Assembly: GCA_047635375.1 (NCBI GenBank)
Contig: JBLIKP010000017.1
Coordinates: forward strand, 1 to 32,784
Origin: JBLIKP01 sp047635375
GTDB taxonomy: Bacteria; Bacteroidota; Bacteroidia; Sphingobacteriales; Sphingobacteriaceae
DNA length: 32,784 bases
Direction: 5' to 3'
The translations under genes and the position numbers were made by a program. This document shows, piece by piece, positions 15,985 to 25,093 of this stretch. Within the stretch, counting starts at the first letter, position 1, and each line of letters opens with the position of its first letter. The notes beneath the pieces were generated by a model, which did no database searches, was not told the origin of the DNA, and was given only the letters and a program-made list of their open reading frames with translations.

Positions 15985-18900
15985 ATGCAATTAACTTCCC
16001 TTGTAATTAGAGGCTTTAAAAGCTTCGCCGAAAAAACAGAAATCCGCTTTGATGAAGGGATAACTGCGATTGTCGGTCCTAATGGTTGTGGGAAAAGCAA
16101 TGTGGTAGACGCAATACGCTGGGTTTTAGGAGAACAGAAAACAAGGATGCTTAGATCCGAGAAAATGGAAAACATCATTTTCAACGGAACAAACAAACGG
16201 CGCGCAAGTAACCTTGCTGAGGTTTCTTTAACTTTTCAGAACACAAAAAATATCTTACCTACTGAATTCTCAGAGGTAACCATCACTAGAAAATATTACC
16301 GAACAGGGGATAGCGAGTACCGAATTAACGACGTTCCTTGTCGGCTTAAGGATATCACTAATCTATTTTTAGATACAGGTATTGGCTCCGATAGCTATGC
16401 CATTATCGAATTGGGAATGGTGGATGAAATACTTAACAACAAGGAAAATGCTCGTCGTAATTTAATTGAAGAGGCAGCTGGTGTTGCAAAATATAAGATC
16501 CGTAAAAAGCAGACTTTTCAAAAACTAAAAGGAACTGAAGAGGATCTTTCAAGGGTAGAAGACCTTCTTTATGAAATTGAAGGAAACCTAAAAACCCTCG
16601 AAAATCAAGCTAAAAAAGCCAAAAGATACTACAAATTAAAAGACGACTATAAAGAAGCTAGCGCCCAATTAGCTACGGTTAAGGTTTCTAGTTTTAAAGA
16701 AAAACACGTCGAATTAGAAAAGGAAAAAGAACTTCATGACAATAAAAAAATTGAAGTTAATACGCTGATAAATAAGTTAGAGTCGGAATTACAGAAAGAA
16801 AAACTTAAAGTAATAACTTTAGAGAAAAATCTTTCTATTCAACAGAAAGCCACCAATGATCATATTGGGAAAATCCGTAATTACGAGAGTGAGAAAAAGG
16901 TAAAGAATGAAAGACTTCGTTTTCTGCGTGAGCGCGAGCAAAATTTAAACCATCAGCTAGACGCCGATAGACGTGCCACGGAAGATTTAAAAGATAGGCT
17001 TAGGGAGTTAAGCCTAGACGATGAGCAAAAACAGCGAGAATTTGATGAGGTTTCCCTGCGCAAGGACCAGCTGCAATCGGAGTCGGTAAAGGCTGAGGAA
17101 GATTTCAAGGCCAAAAAGCAACTATTTGATTCTCAACAAAAGCGAATCGCTGAAATCAAGGAAAACTTATTCAAACTTGAGAAGGAAATTGATGTCCACA
17201 GAATTCAAAAGGAATCTTTAAACCAAGAGTTAGCAAGGAATTTCCAGGATGTGGAGGGGAAAGAAGAGGAGTTGAACTCATTTTCCGCCACTCTAAGTGA
17301 TTTAACCATAAAATTAGAAGGTAAGGAAGAGAATTTAGCAAACTTGTCACGAGAGGAAGAGTCGCTTCAAAACGAGCTAAAAAAGGGACAGGAGAACGTT
17401 GAAAGTCAGAAGGATGAGATAACCACCAAGCATAGGAAGTTAGATTCGAAACAAAACGAGTACAATCTTACTAAAAGCTTAGTAGAAAACTTAGAAGGTT
17501 TCCCTGAGTCGATAAAATTCTTGCGCAAGAGTAGCACGTGGACAAAAAATGCTCCGCTATTGAGTGACATACTATTTTGCGAGGAGGAATATAGAATTCC
17601 TTTCGAAAATTACCTTGAGCCCTACATGAATTACTATGTCGTTGAAACTTTTAGCGATGCCACAAATGCAATTGGTTTACTCAGTGATTCGTCTCGTGGG
17701 CGTGCAAATTTCTTTGTTCTGGAGGCTTTCGCCAAATATAAAGCGCCAAGCTCGCCCCAATGTCCTGAACATGTAGTTTCTGCCTTGAGCAAAGTGGAAG
17801 TGGAGTTTAAGTACAAAAATTTAATAGAATATTTACTTCATAATGTAGGCTTGGTCACTGACCACGAAGAGGAAGTAATTAAACATAATAAAGCACCTGA
17901 CGGATTAGTACTCATCACAAAAAGTGGAAAATACACTAAAAGTAAATTCGTGGCTAGTGGTGGGTCTGTCGGGTTATTTGAGGGTAAGCGGATTGGAAGG
18001 GCTAAGAACCTTGAAAAACTAAATAAGGAAATTAAAGTGCTTCAAAAGGATATTGATGCATTAAAAAACGAGAACGAGGCTTTAACTATCCGCTTAAGCA
18101 ACATAAGAGGGCAAAGCAAGAAGGAACTTCTGGACGAAACTAGGTTTGAAATTCAAGGACTTAGAGGCGAGGTTATGGCTCTTAAATCGAGAAAAGAGCA
18201 ATATGAAACCTTTATAAACAATAGTAAAACCAGGAAAGAAGATATCCTAAAAAAAATGGAGCAGCATGCTTCCAAAATTGAAGCACTTTCCCCAAATATT
18301 GAGAAATTACATAAGGAAATCAATGAACTTCAAGCTGGGTTCTCCGATTCTGAAATGGAATACCTAGAGGCCGAAGAAGTCCTTCAAATGAAGCGTAATT
18401 CCTTTAATGAGCTAAACCTACAATTCCACCAAAAAAGCAATCTTCTAGAGTCTTTGCGGAAAGATGTTGGTTATCATGAACGACAAATTACCCAATTAGA
18501 GGATAGATTAGGTCAAAACCGTACCAACTTAGAAAGCACACAAAACGAAGCGAAAATTATTGTCCAAAATACCGACGATAATGACGATTTGCTTATAGAA
18601 ATGTACAAGCAGAAGGAAGAAATGGAGACTGGGGTTAATGAGGCCGAAGAAGTTTATTATAAGTGTAAAGGGGATATCCATGAAATGGAGGAAGGAATTA
18701 ACGAAAAGCGTAGGGGCAAAGATCATATTGAAACCCTTGTTCAAGGGGTAAAAGACCGCTCTACCGACCTTAAAATTGAATTAAACTCCTTAAAAGAGAG
18801 ACTTTCTGTAGAATTCGGAATCGATTTAAATGACATTCTAAACAGCTCCGATATACCTGAAGAAGATGAAACAGCTTTAATGGAAAAGGTTCTCGGCTTT

Positions 18901-19536
18901 CAGAAAAAACTAGAAGGATTTGGACCAGTAAATCCTATGGCTGTTGAAGCGTTTGACGAGATGAATGAACGTTATATATTTATAAGCACCCAACGTCAGG
19001 ATTTACTCAACGCCAAAGATTCTTTGCTCACCACCATCGATGAAATCGACCGAACAGCGCGAGAGAAATTCATGGATAGCTTTACCAAGGTGAAGGAAAA
19101 CTTTCAACGTGTATTTAGATCGTTGTTTCAAGAGGAAGATAATTGTGATCTGTTTTTGATCGACCCTTCAGATCCGCTGGAAAGTGACATTGAAATCATT
19201 GCCAAGCCAAAAGGAAAAAGGCCGTTAACCATAAATCAGTTGTCAGGTGGAGAAAAAACCCTTACTGCAACAGCCTTGTTGTTCAGCCTTTACTTGCTTA
19301 AACCAGCGCCGTTCTGTATTTTCGATGAAGTTGACGCGCCACTAGACGATAATAACATTGATAAATTCAACAGTATTATTAGAGAGTTTAGCAAAGAGTC
19401 TCAATTTATCATCGTAAGCCATAATAAGCGCACAATTGCTAGCACAGATATTATTTATGGAGTAACCATGATAGAGCAAGGGATTTCGCGCGTTGTACCT
19501 GTCGATATGCGTGAGATAGAAGCGGTGCTGGAATAA
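15985..19536 (+). CDS. smc: Chromosome segregation ATPase SMC
   Basis: The SMC subunit of the bacterial condensin complex compacts and segregates sister chromosomes; in bacteria it works with ScpA and ScpB. The 1183-residue length is typical. The order is: N-terminal ATPase lobe with Walker A GPNGCGKSN (31-39), a long coiled coil rich in Glu/Lys (about 170-500), a globular hinge (about 510-670, with the Gly-rich VASGGSVGLFEG near its end), a returning coiled coil (about 680-1010), and a C-terminal lobe. That lobe carries the ABC signature LSGGEKTLTA starting at Leu1086 and Walker B FCIFDEVDAPLDD (Phe1113-Asp1114-Glu1115 in its core). The ATG at 15985 starts the canonical MxLxSLxIxGFKSFA N-terminus. 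The ScpA and ScpB genes are not in the window. Confidence 0.97.
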   Translation: MQLTSLVIRGFKSFAEKTEIRFDEGITAIVGPNGCGKSNVVDAIRWVLGEQKTRMLRSEKMENIIFNGTNKRRASNLAEVSLTFQNTKNILPTEFSEVTITRKYYRTGDSEYRINDVPCRLKDITNLFLDTGIGSDSYAIIELGMVDEILNNKENARRNLIEEAAGVAKYKIRKKQTFQKLKGTEEDLSRVEDLLYEIEGNLKTLENQAKKAKRYYKLKDDYKEASAQLATVKVSSFKEKHVELEKEKELHDNKKIEVNTLINKLESELQKEKLKVITLEKNLSIQQKATNDHIGKIRNYESEKKVKNERLRFLREREQNLNHQLDADRRATEDLKDRLRELSLDDEQKQREFDEVSLRKDQLQSESVKAEEDFKAKKQLFDSQQKRIAEIKENLFKLEKEIDVHRIQKESLNQELARNFQDVEGKEEELNSFSATLSDLTIKLEGKEENLANLSREEESLQNELKKGQENVESQKDEITTKHRKLDSKQNEYNLTKSLVENLEGFPESIKFLRKSSTWTKNAPLLSDILFCEEEYRIPFENYLEPYMNYYVVETFSDATNAIGLLSDSSRGRANFFVLEAFAKYKAPSSPQCPEHVVSALSKVEVEFKYKNLIEYLLHNVGLVTDHEEEVIKHNKAPDGLVLITKSGKYTKSKFVASGGSVGLFEGKRIGRAKNLEKLNKEIKVLQKDIDALKNENEALTIRLSNIRGQSKKELLDETRFEIQGLRGEVMALKSRKEQYETFINNSKTRKEDILKKMEQHASKIEALSPNIEKLHKEINELQAGFSDSEMEYLEAEEVLQMKRNSFNELNLQFHQKSNLLESLRKDVGYHERQITQLEDRLGQNRTNLESTQNEAKIIVQNTDDNDDLLIEMYKQKEEMETGVNEAEEVYYKCKGDIHEMEEGINEKRRGKDHIETLVQGVKDRSTDLKIELNSLKERLSVEFGIDLNDILNSSDIPEEDETALMEKVLGFQKKLEGFGPVNPMAVEAFDEMNERYIFISTQRQDLLNAKDSLLTTIDEIDRTAREKFMDSFTKVKENFQRVFRSLFQEEDNCDLFLIDPSDPLESDIEIIAKPKGKRPLTINQLSGGEKTLTATALLFSLYLLKPAPFCIFDEVDAPLDDNNIDKFNSIIREFSKESQFIIVSHNKRTIASTDIIYGVTMIEQGISRVVPVDMREIEAVLE

Positions 19537-19559
19537 TTGTAGAACCTTTATTGCAGCTT

Positions 19560-19588
19560 AAAAAATCTAACCTTAAAAGATTTTTTTT
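19560..19588 (+). terminator. Weak terminator-like hairpin after smc
   Basis: AAAAATCT (19561-19568) can pair with AGATTTTT (19578-19585) around a 9-base loop and runs into a T tract. The stem is almost all A-T, so it is weak, but its place just after the smc stop is right. Confidence 0.4.
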
Positions 19589-19640
19589 GAACATTGACAT
19601 CTAAGGCTTATCTTCAAAATCACATCAAAATAACAAATCA

Positions 19641-20321
19641 ATGCAAGTTACTTTTTACGGACACTCATGTTTTTCAATAGTTGTTAATGGAAAAACCTTG
19701 CTTTTTGACCCCTTTATCACCCCAAATGAAAAGGCGTCACATATTGATGTGGAGACTATTAATCCGCATTACATTTTAATAAGCCATGGTCACGAAGACC
19801 ATATCGCCGATTGTATTTCAATTGCCGGCAGAAGCGGCGCCACTGTTATTGCCAATTATGAAATTGGGAATTGGATGACAAAAAATGGGGTTTCAAACGT
19901 TCACTCGATGGCCTCAGGCGGGACATTCGAATTTGATTTCGGGAAAGTGATTATGACTGGAGCCTTGCATTCCAGCAGTTTCCCTGATGGGAGCTATGCA
20001 GGAACCGCAGCAGGATTTGTTGTTAAATCTGGAGAGAAATGTTTCTATTATGCCGGAGATACAGGTTTGTTCTACGACATGAAAATGTATGGCGAGATTT
20101 ACGACCTTGATTTTGCCTTTTTGCCAATAGGTGATAATTATACCATGGGATACAAGGCTGCCGCCCTGGCTGCCGATTATTTAAATGTGGAAACCGTAAT
20201 TGGAATGCATTACGACACTTGGGAGGTACTTGCCATAAGCCACGATAAAGCCAAAGGAGAATTCCAAGCCTGTGGTAAGGAGCTTATTTTGATGGAAATA
20301 GGTTCGAAAAGGGAGTTTTAA
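19641..20321 (+). CDS. UPF0173-type metal-dependent hydrolase (metallo-beta-lactamase fold)
   Basis: A 226-residue cytoplasmic metallo-hydrolase of the UlaG-like/UPF0173 branch of the metallo-beta-lactamase superfamily. The metal ligands are visible: SHGHEDH (His49, His51, Asp53, His54), a later His110 (GALHSS), Asp140 in YYAGDTGLF, and His190 in IGMHYDTW. The N-terminal YGHSCF and LLFDPFITPN are typical of this family. No signal peptide is present. The physiological substrate of UPF0173 proteins is not established, so only the chemistry class can be stated. The gene is separated from smc by about 100 bases with a weak hairpin and looks like its own transcription unit, perhaps continuing into the small downstream gene. 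Confidence 0.9.
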   Translation: MQVTFYGHSCFSIVVNGKTLLFDPFITPNEKASHIDVETINPHYILISHGHEDHIADCISIAGRSGATVIANYEIGNWMTKNGVSNVHSMASGGTFEFDFGKVIMTGALHSSSFPDGSYAGTAAGFVVKSGEKCFYYAGDTGLFYDMKMYGEIYDLDFAFLPIGDNYTMGYKAAALAADYLNVETVIGMHYDTWEVLAISHDKAKGEFQACGKELILMEIGSKREF

Positions 20322-20372
20322 AGACACTAAATACCATTTTGGATACGTTTTGGAAAAAAATAAAAGCCCAAA

Positions 20373-20747
20373 ATGTCAAAAATTATTCAAGCAATATTTA
20401 TTGGAACAGCAGTAATTTTCATGGGGTTTATAACCTTTTCCTTAACACCAGTCCCACCAATAAATGAAAGGAATGCCATAGTCGAAACTGGAAAGGTTGT
20501 TTATGTAGGTGAAGGAGGAGTGAAAGATGTGGTTCTTAGATTAGAAGGAAACAAAAGAGTCTTCTACCTTAATAGGGGACTAGAAAAAACGCCAGATATA
20601 AATTATTGGAGAAATAACCTTCTAAACACCCAAGTAACCTTTAAATACCCCAAGTATTGGACACCCTTAGACCCTAAGGATAAAACCAAGCACGTTTGCA
20701 TTATTGAAAATGAAACGGGTCTGTTCTATGATGAGGGGCATTATTAG
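20373..20747 (+). CDS. Small membrane-anchored protein of unknown function
   Basis: A 124-residue protein with one hydrophobic segment (about residues 4-26) that could be an uncleaved anchor or a signal peptide. An extracytoplasmic beta-rich domain of about 95 residues follows (VETGKVVYVGEGGVKDVVLRL, then KRVFYLNRGLEKT). The pattern resembles small OB-like or beta-sandwich periplasmic proteins, but I do not recognise a family. It starts 51 bases after the UPF0173 gene on the same strand and may be cotranscribed with it. Its end faces the GyrI-like gene, with 23 bases between the stops. Confidence 0.7.
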   Translation: MSKIIQAIFIGTAVIFMGFITFSLTPVPPINERNAIVETGKVVYVGEGGVKDVVLRLEGNKRVFYLNRGLEKTPDINYWRNNLLNTQVTFKYPKYWTPLDPKDKTKHVCIIENETGLFYDEGHY

Positions 20748-20770
20748 ATATTAGTCAACACGATTTTCCC

Positions 20771-21256
20771 TTAGCTTGATTTTATAGGAACCCATAGCTC
20801 TTCTTGAGAATTATCATCCTCATTTTTATACTTGCTTCCCATTTTTGCAAAGTGTGGCCTATTTGCGAGTTTATACCCAGATTGTGGAAGCCAGGTGTTA
20901 ATTATATATTCGTATGTCTGCCCAACCTTAGAGCCTTTTCCCTTGTAATTAAAAACAACATAAATACCCGTTGGGATTACTAATTCCTTAAAAAAGGATG
21001 GCTTTTCTTGGGTTTGGTGGATCTCAATCCCTGCCCATTTCTCAAAGGGTTTCTTTGGATCGAATTTATTGAAAAAATCTTCAGAATAAACTTCTATTGA
21101 AAATAGAATATCATTTACTTTTCCTAGTATCGCAGCACGATGAGGCATGAATTCTTGCCATAGTTGTCGGGTTTTATTCTCCACTAAACTCATTTGAGTT
21201 GATAAGCCAATAATTCTGATTTCCGGGGATATTTCAATGCGATGGGAAAGATTCAT
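20771..21256 (-). CDS. Stand-alone GyrI-like / AraC effector-binding domain protein
   Basis: A 161-residue protein without a DNA-binding domain. Its length and pattern (RIIGLSTQMSL near the N-terminus, WAGIEI in the middle, IPTGIYVVFNYKG then YEYIINTWLPQSGY, ending EELWVPIK) fit the GyrI-like small-molecule-binding domain. That domain is also the effector-binding half of AraC- and MerR-type activators such as Rob and BmrR. Such free-standing proteins bind hydrophobic or cationic small molecules, and some have hydrolase activity. It is the last gene of the leftward operon, 12 bases after the HAD gene, which suggests a ligand related to the operon's pathway, though this is inference. Confidence 0.8.
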   Translation of the reverse strand: MNLSHRIEISPEIRIIGLSTQMSLVENKTRQLWQEFMPHRAAILGKVNDILFSIEVYSEDFFNKFDPKKPFEKWAGIEIHQTQEKPSFFKELVIPTGIYVVFNYKGKGSKVGQTYEYIINTWLPQSGYKLANRPHFAKMGSKYKNEDDNSQEELWVPIKSS

Positions 21257-21268
21257 TTTTATCTTTAT

Positions 21269-21871
21269 TTAAACATAGAAAAACTTAACTCCAGCTTTAA
21301 TCGCACATGATTCATCTATATGGGCATCACCCACAAAAGCTATCTCTTCAGGGTCCATCTTAAAGTCATGAAGTATTTGGAAGAGGCCTGCAGGAGAGGG
21401 TTTGGGCTCGATTTCGGCGGCTAAGTAAATTTTAATTTTATCCTTGTAACCGTGCCAATTTATGTGCTCGATTTTATTTCGCTGCTGCCTAGGGTGTCCG
21501 TTTGTTAAAATTGCGATTTGCTTCCCGTTAGCCAGGAGGTAATCAAACGTTTCTAAAACACAGTCAAACAGTTCAAGTTTGTGCTTGGGTTTAACGCCAC
21601 GTAAGACATCAATACATAATCCGGTGACGTTTTTATGAAGTTTAAAATGCATGCGCATTTGGTCAAAGATCAAATGGCGTCCGTAATTTTTGAACCTATT
21701 GCGTAAAAAATCAGTGATATCATCCGATGGAATTCCGGTTTTAACTTCCAATTTACGACCAATACTTGCGTAAGCCTGGAAAAGGTAATTGTGTTCATTG
21801 TATAGCGTATGATCCAGGTCAAACACCACTAATTTAAATTGATCTAATTCTTTGGTAAGCGCTTCTTTCAC
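21269..21871 (-). CDS. HAD superfamily phosphatase
   Basis: A 200-residue haloacid-dehalogenase-like hydrolase. All four motifs are visible: motif I VFDLDHTLY with the nucleophile Asp18 and acid/base Asp20, motif II ILTNG (Thr123), motif III Lys157 in EPKPSP, and motif IV FVGDAHIDE (Asp182, Asp186). An all-alpha cap lies between motifs I and II (about residues 28-105), as in subfamily I. It probably removes phosphate from a small metabolite. The start is a GTG overlapping the stop of the ATP-grasp gene (GTGA), which implies translational coupling and a shared pathway. The substrate is unknown. Confidence 0.87.
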   Translation of the reverse strand: MKEALTKELDQFKLVVFDLDHTLYNEHNYLFQAYASIGRKLEVKTGIPSDDITDFLRNRFKNYGRHLIFDQMRMHFKLHKNVTGLCIDVLRGVKPKHKLELFDCVLETFDYLLANGKQIAILTNGHPRQQRNKIEHINWHGYKDKIKIYLAAEIEPKPSPAGLFQILHDFKMDPEEIAFVGDAHIDESCAIKAGVKFFYV

Positions 21872-22911
21872 TTGTAATAAACCTCCTCGTAATACCTAAC
21901 AAACTTAGTACCCCAATCAATTTGAAATGCACTTGGCGTGTTATCTTCAATGGCAAGTAAGGGAAGATTTACTCCAACACCCAATGCCGAAACTATAGTT
22001 CCTTGCACTCTAGGGTTGATTTCTAGCAATTTAAAAGTCCCGTCAGAAGCCTGTTTTACTTGTAATCCAATATTACCTTCTAGTTTAAGCACATTTACAA
22101 TTTCTTCACAATAATTGATGATATCTTTATTTTGAACAAACTCACCTCTTACTGAAATCCCAGCTCTTATTTCGGTGCGCTTTCGCGGAAGCGTAATAAT
22201 TGATTTTCCATTTTTCACCACACAATCTATACTGTATTCGTCGCCAGGAAGGTACTCACTCACTAACATTGGCGGGATGTCGTAACCGTTTAAAAGCTGC
22301 ATAATCTCTTCAAGTGTATTGGAGGTTGTGCTAGGTTTTTCGTTAAAGAAACTGGCCGCGTTTGATGAGCTTTCACTTTCAATAATCCTAAATCCACGGC
22401 TTCCATTACTCACGCATGGCTTTATTGTAACTGGAGTTTTTGGGTAACCTAATTCTTTAACTGCAGATTCTAAGTCGGATAGCGTGTGTACTATCACAAA
22501 GTCTGGAGTTGCTATATTATTCTCCTGCAATGTGAGGTAGGTAAGGCCCTTATCATTAGCTATGTTAAGGCCTTCGGGATTGGAAACAAGTGCCTGAATT
22601 CCCGCTTTTTCGAATTCATTTTTTGCGCTAGAAAATTTAAATAACTCTCTGGTTACTAGAGGTAAAATATGCGTAATCTCAAGTTTTTTACAAAGTGATA
22701 ATAATGAGCTGATAAAATCATCGGCGGAAGCCATTGGAATCACTTCAAAATTAGGATGAAGCCATTTTCCTACCGCATTTGGATTACTATCGGCAAGCGT
22801 AATTTTTAAGTTTGGATCCTGTTTTAAGCACTTTAGAATTCCGGGAGCACCAGGCGCACCTGCTCCAGTCATTATTATGTGTTTATTTTTTATAGAACTA
22901 GATTTTGACAT
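21868..22911 (-). CDS. ATP-grasp ligase (carbamoyl-phosphate-synthase-like)
   Basis: A protein of about 347 residues with an N-terminal pre-ATP-grasp Rossmann-like part (IIMTGAGAPGAPGILKCL) and an ATP-grasp domain. VTIKPCVSNGSRGF is the glycine-rich loop and KLLEINPRVQGT carries the Mg-binding Glu/Asn. ATP-grasp enzymes join a carboxylate to an amine, thiol or other nucleophile through an acyl-phosphate. The substrate cannot be told from sequence. The listed ATG at 22911 overlaps the stop of the deacetylase gene as TAATG; an ATG five codons earlier (22926) is an alternative. At the other end it overlaps the HAD start. Sandwiched between a deacetylase and a phosphatase, it looks like the ligase of a small biosynthetic route. 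Confidence 0.85.
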   Translation of the reverse strand: MSKSSSIKNKHIIMTGAGAPGAPGILKCLKQDPNLKITLADSNPNAVGKWLHPNFEVIPMASADDFISSLLSLCKKLEITHILPLVTRELFKFSSAKNEFEKAGIQALVSNPEGLNIANDKGLTYLTLQENNIATPDFVIVHTLSDLESAVKELGYPKTPVTIKPCVSNGSRGFRIIESESSSNAASFFNEKPSTTSNTLEEIMQLLNGYDIPPMLVSEYLPGDEYSIDCVVKNGKSIITLPRKRTEIRAGISVRGEFVQNKDIINYCEEIVNVLKLEGNIGLQVKQASDGTFKLLEINPRVQGTIVSALGVGVNLPLLAIEDNTPSAFQIDWGTKFVRYYEEVYYK

Positions 22912-23558
22912 TATTCTATAATCCATCGTACCACTTCAAAGACTTCGGCATATTTGGTGCCAATCTGAACTCCACGAGTATGGGCCAAAGATTTTAAGTA
23001 TTCCTCCGTTGCGTATGGTCTGTGTTTTTGTGATTCGTATTTGGACATAGCTCTGATTTTCGCCTTCACATTATCCTCAGTAAGCTTTACAAAGCAGGTG
23101 GTGGTGAAAGTCAAGTTGTTCCAGGGAAGTTCATAAGATAGGATTGAAATACCCTTAAAAGCTCTAAGGGCCTCGGCGGCAATAGTAGCGTGATCTTGGT
23201 GTAAGTCAGTAAGTGCCGGGATAAAAACTAAATCAGGCTTTTTTTCTGTCCTTAAATCGATTAAGTTTTGGAGGATTTCTTGCCGACTATAGTTAAACGT
23301 CCTTACCGGATAATTAAAAAGGATTAAATTTCCTGGGCGGATACCGATTTCGGGTGTTGCTTTCTTTACTTCGGTAATTAAAATATCCTTTGGTAGGTGA
23401 GAGGGAACCGAAAGTTCACATGCAGAAAAGGCAACATAAAGCACTTCGTGGCCAGCCGCGGTTAATTTACTAATGGTTCCACCGCAACCCAATTCGCCGT
23501 CGTCAGTGTGAGGTGCAAGAACCAAAATGGTCCTTTTTTTATCGCCTAGTCCAATCAT
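22911..23558 (-). CDS. PIG-L / LmbE family deacetylase
   Basis: A 215-residue zinc-dependent N-deacetylase of the PIG-L family, which removes the acetyl group from N-acetylglucosamine-type substrates. The metal motif PHTDDGELGCGG (residues 16-27; His17 and Asp20 at the usual ligand positions) and the second motif LHQDHAT (His120, Asp122, His123) are present. The second position of the usual PHPDD is Thr rather than Pro. It is the first gene of a leftward operon with the ATP-grasp, HAD and GyrI-like genes, and it is divergent from the membrane glycosyltransferase, 74 bases apart. A role in sugar modification is likely; bacillithiol-type (BshB) deacetylation is possible but not shown. Confidence 0.9.
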   Translation of the reverse strand: MIGLGDKKRTILVLAPHTDDGELGCGGTISKLTAAGHEVLYVAFSACELSVPSHLPKDILITEVKKATPEIGIRPGNLILFNYPVRTFNYSRQEILQNLIDLRTEKKPDLVFIPALTDLHQDHATIAAEALRAFKGISILSYELPWNNLTFTTTCFVKLTEDNVKAKIRAMSKYESQKHRPYATEEYLKSLAHTRGVQIGTKYAEVFEVVRWIIE

Positions 23559-23632
23559 AGTTTTATAAATTAGGGGGAAGTTACGCAGAATAAGGAAAAA
23601 AAATTATCATTTTCGCTTTAAATCCTTCAAAA

Positions 23633-25093
23633 ATGAAGTCAGTTTTCCCAAAACTAACCCTTGTTTACCTCTTTACGTATCTGGCTCTTACGCTTTTAAC
23701 GCTTTCGCGGATAATTATTCCATGGGTGGATGAAGTTATGAATGTGGAGCCCGGGTTCAATTTGTATTCCACGGGATCATTATTTTCCAATCTTTTCCCT
23801 TTTGAAGGAGCTAATAAAAAATTCCTTGCCTATTTACCTGTTACGCCTTTAGTTCATTATTTAGGCTTCCTAATCTTCCCGAAAACCGTGTTCTGGGTGC
23901 GTTTCCCAATATTCCTCCTTTTTGCAGTAAGCATTTGGATGTGGTTTAGACTTTTAAAAGACGAGTTTAAACTAGAAGGTGCAGTATTCTTCCTTTTTAT
24001 TCTTCTTTTCATTCAAGATGAATCGATATTAAGGCAACTACGTGGCACGCGGGTTGAGATTACCGAAGTATTTTTGCTGCTTGCGGCCTTTTTTATAGGT
24101 CTTAAATGCAAAAAGTCAGTATTTAGCGCAATCCCCCTAGGTTTGATGCTTGTTACTCACCCTAAAGTTTGGTTTTTGGCACCCATAGGATTGTTTTTTA
24201 TGGTTCTAAAGGACAAGAGTATGGGACACAGACTACTTGGAACGCTCTTTTTTATCTTACCTATATTAATTTGGTTGGCTTTCGCCGATTTCAATATTGA
24301 GGCAATAAAAACCCAGTTATTTGCCCATGGTGAGGAACATGTAGCACAAGGGAATTTGATTTTCGGACATTTTGTGGAAAGGTTTTTACCCAACTATTTG
24401 GCGCAGCCTTGGATGTTTGTGATGCATATAGCGGCCCTAGTCTTCGCAAGTTTTCAGATAATAAAAAAGCCTCTGGAAAAAAGTACTATGTACGCATGGA
24501 TGCTGATGTCCACTTCAATTTTCTGGTTCATAAAATTAGCACCTTTCGTAAGGTATAATCCAGTTTTGGTTGTGTTAATCCTTTTGGTTTTGTTGGTCGA
24601 ATTTAAGACGCATCAGGAATGGATTTTAGCGAAATTTAAATCGTTTTTAGGATTGGTGATGGTCGCTTTCTGGATGTTTCTATTAATCACACCCTTTTTA
24701 TATAGAAACACGATTGCCTTTTCGCAATGGAAGGAGCGGGATCCCGCAATTATGCTTGAACTTCTTGATAAAGAAATTAATCCGAAAGAAAAGACACTAA
24801 TTCTTGATGGCGAAATCGGGTTTTATGCAGCAATGAATAATCCTAATCTGGATTTCCGACTGCTTTACACACTAAATACTACGCCCTTTTCAGATTACGA
24901 TAATGTTTATCTGTTAACCACGCGTGAAGAGTATTTTACTCTGTTTGATGGGGTAGAGGCGGACTTTAAAATGAAATACGAAGCTCAATTTCCTGAAAGA
25001 AAGGGAATACCCTCTGCAGGGAATTTTAAGGGCTATAAGCTGTTTGAAGTGAAGAATGATCAAGTTTATCAAAAACTCCGACGCGGAAATTAA
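23633..25093 (+). CDS. Polytopic membrane glycosyltransferase-like protein (GT-C type)
   Basis: A 486-residue inner-membrane protein with about ten hydrophobic helices in its first 370 residues and a soluble C-terminal part. The acidic motif PWVDEV (residues 30-35) after the first helix is at the place where GT-C enzymes (PMT/ArnT/GT39-like) carry their catalytic Asp/Glu in the first periplasmic loop. Such proteins use lipid-phosphate-linked sugars to glycosylate lipids or proteins. The family assignment rests on topology and this motif only. It is divergent from the deacetylase operon, and its stop shares four bases (TTAA) with the convergent lolD stop. Confidence 0.7.
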   Translation: MKSVFPKLTLVYLFTYLALTLLTLSRIIIPWVDEVMNVEPGFNLYSTGSLFSNLFPFEGANKKFLAYLPVTPLVHYLGFLIFPKTVFWVRFPIFLLFAVSIWMWFRLLKDEFKLEGAVFFLFILLFIQDESILRQLRGTRVEITEVFLLLAAFFIGLKCKKSVFSAIPLGLMLVTHPKVWFLAPIGLFFMVLKDKSMGHRLLGTLFFILPILIWLAFADFNIEAIKTQLFAHGEEHVAQGNLIFGHFVERFLPNYLAQPWMFVMHIAALVFASFQIIKKPLEKSTMYAWMLMSTSIFWFIKLAPFVRYNPVLVVLILLVLLVEFKTHQEWILAKFKSFLGLVMVAFWMFLLITPFLYRNTIAFSQWKERDPAIMLELLDKEINPKEKTLILDGEIGFYAAMNNPNLDFRLLYTLNTTPFSDYDNVYLLTTREEYFTLFDGVEADFKMKYEAQFPERKGIPSAGNFKGYKLFEVKNDQVYQKLRRGN

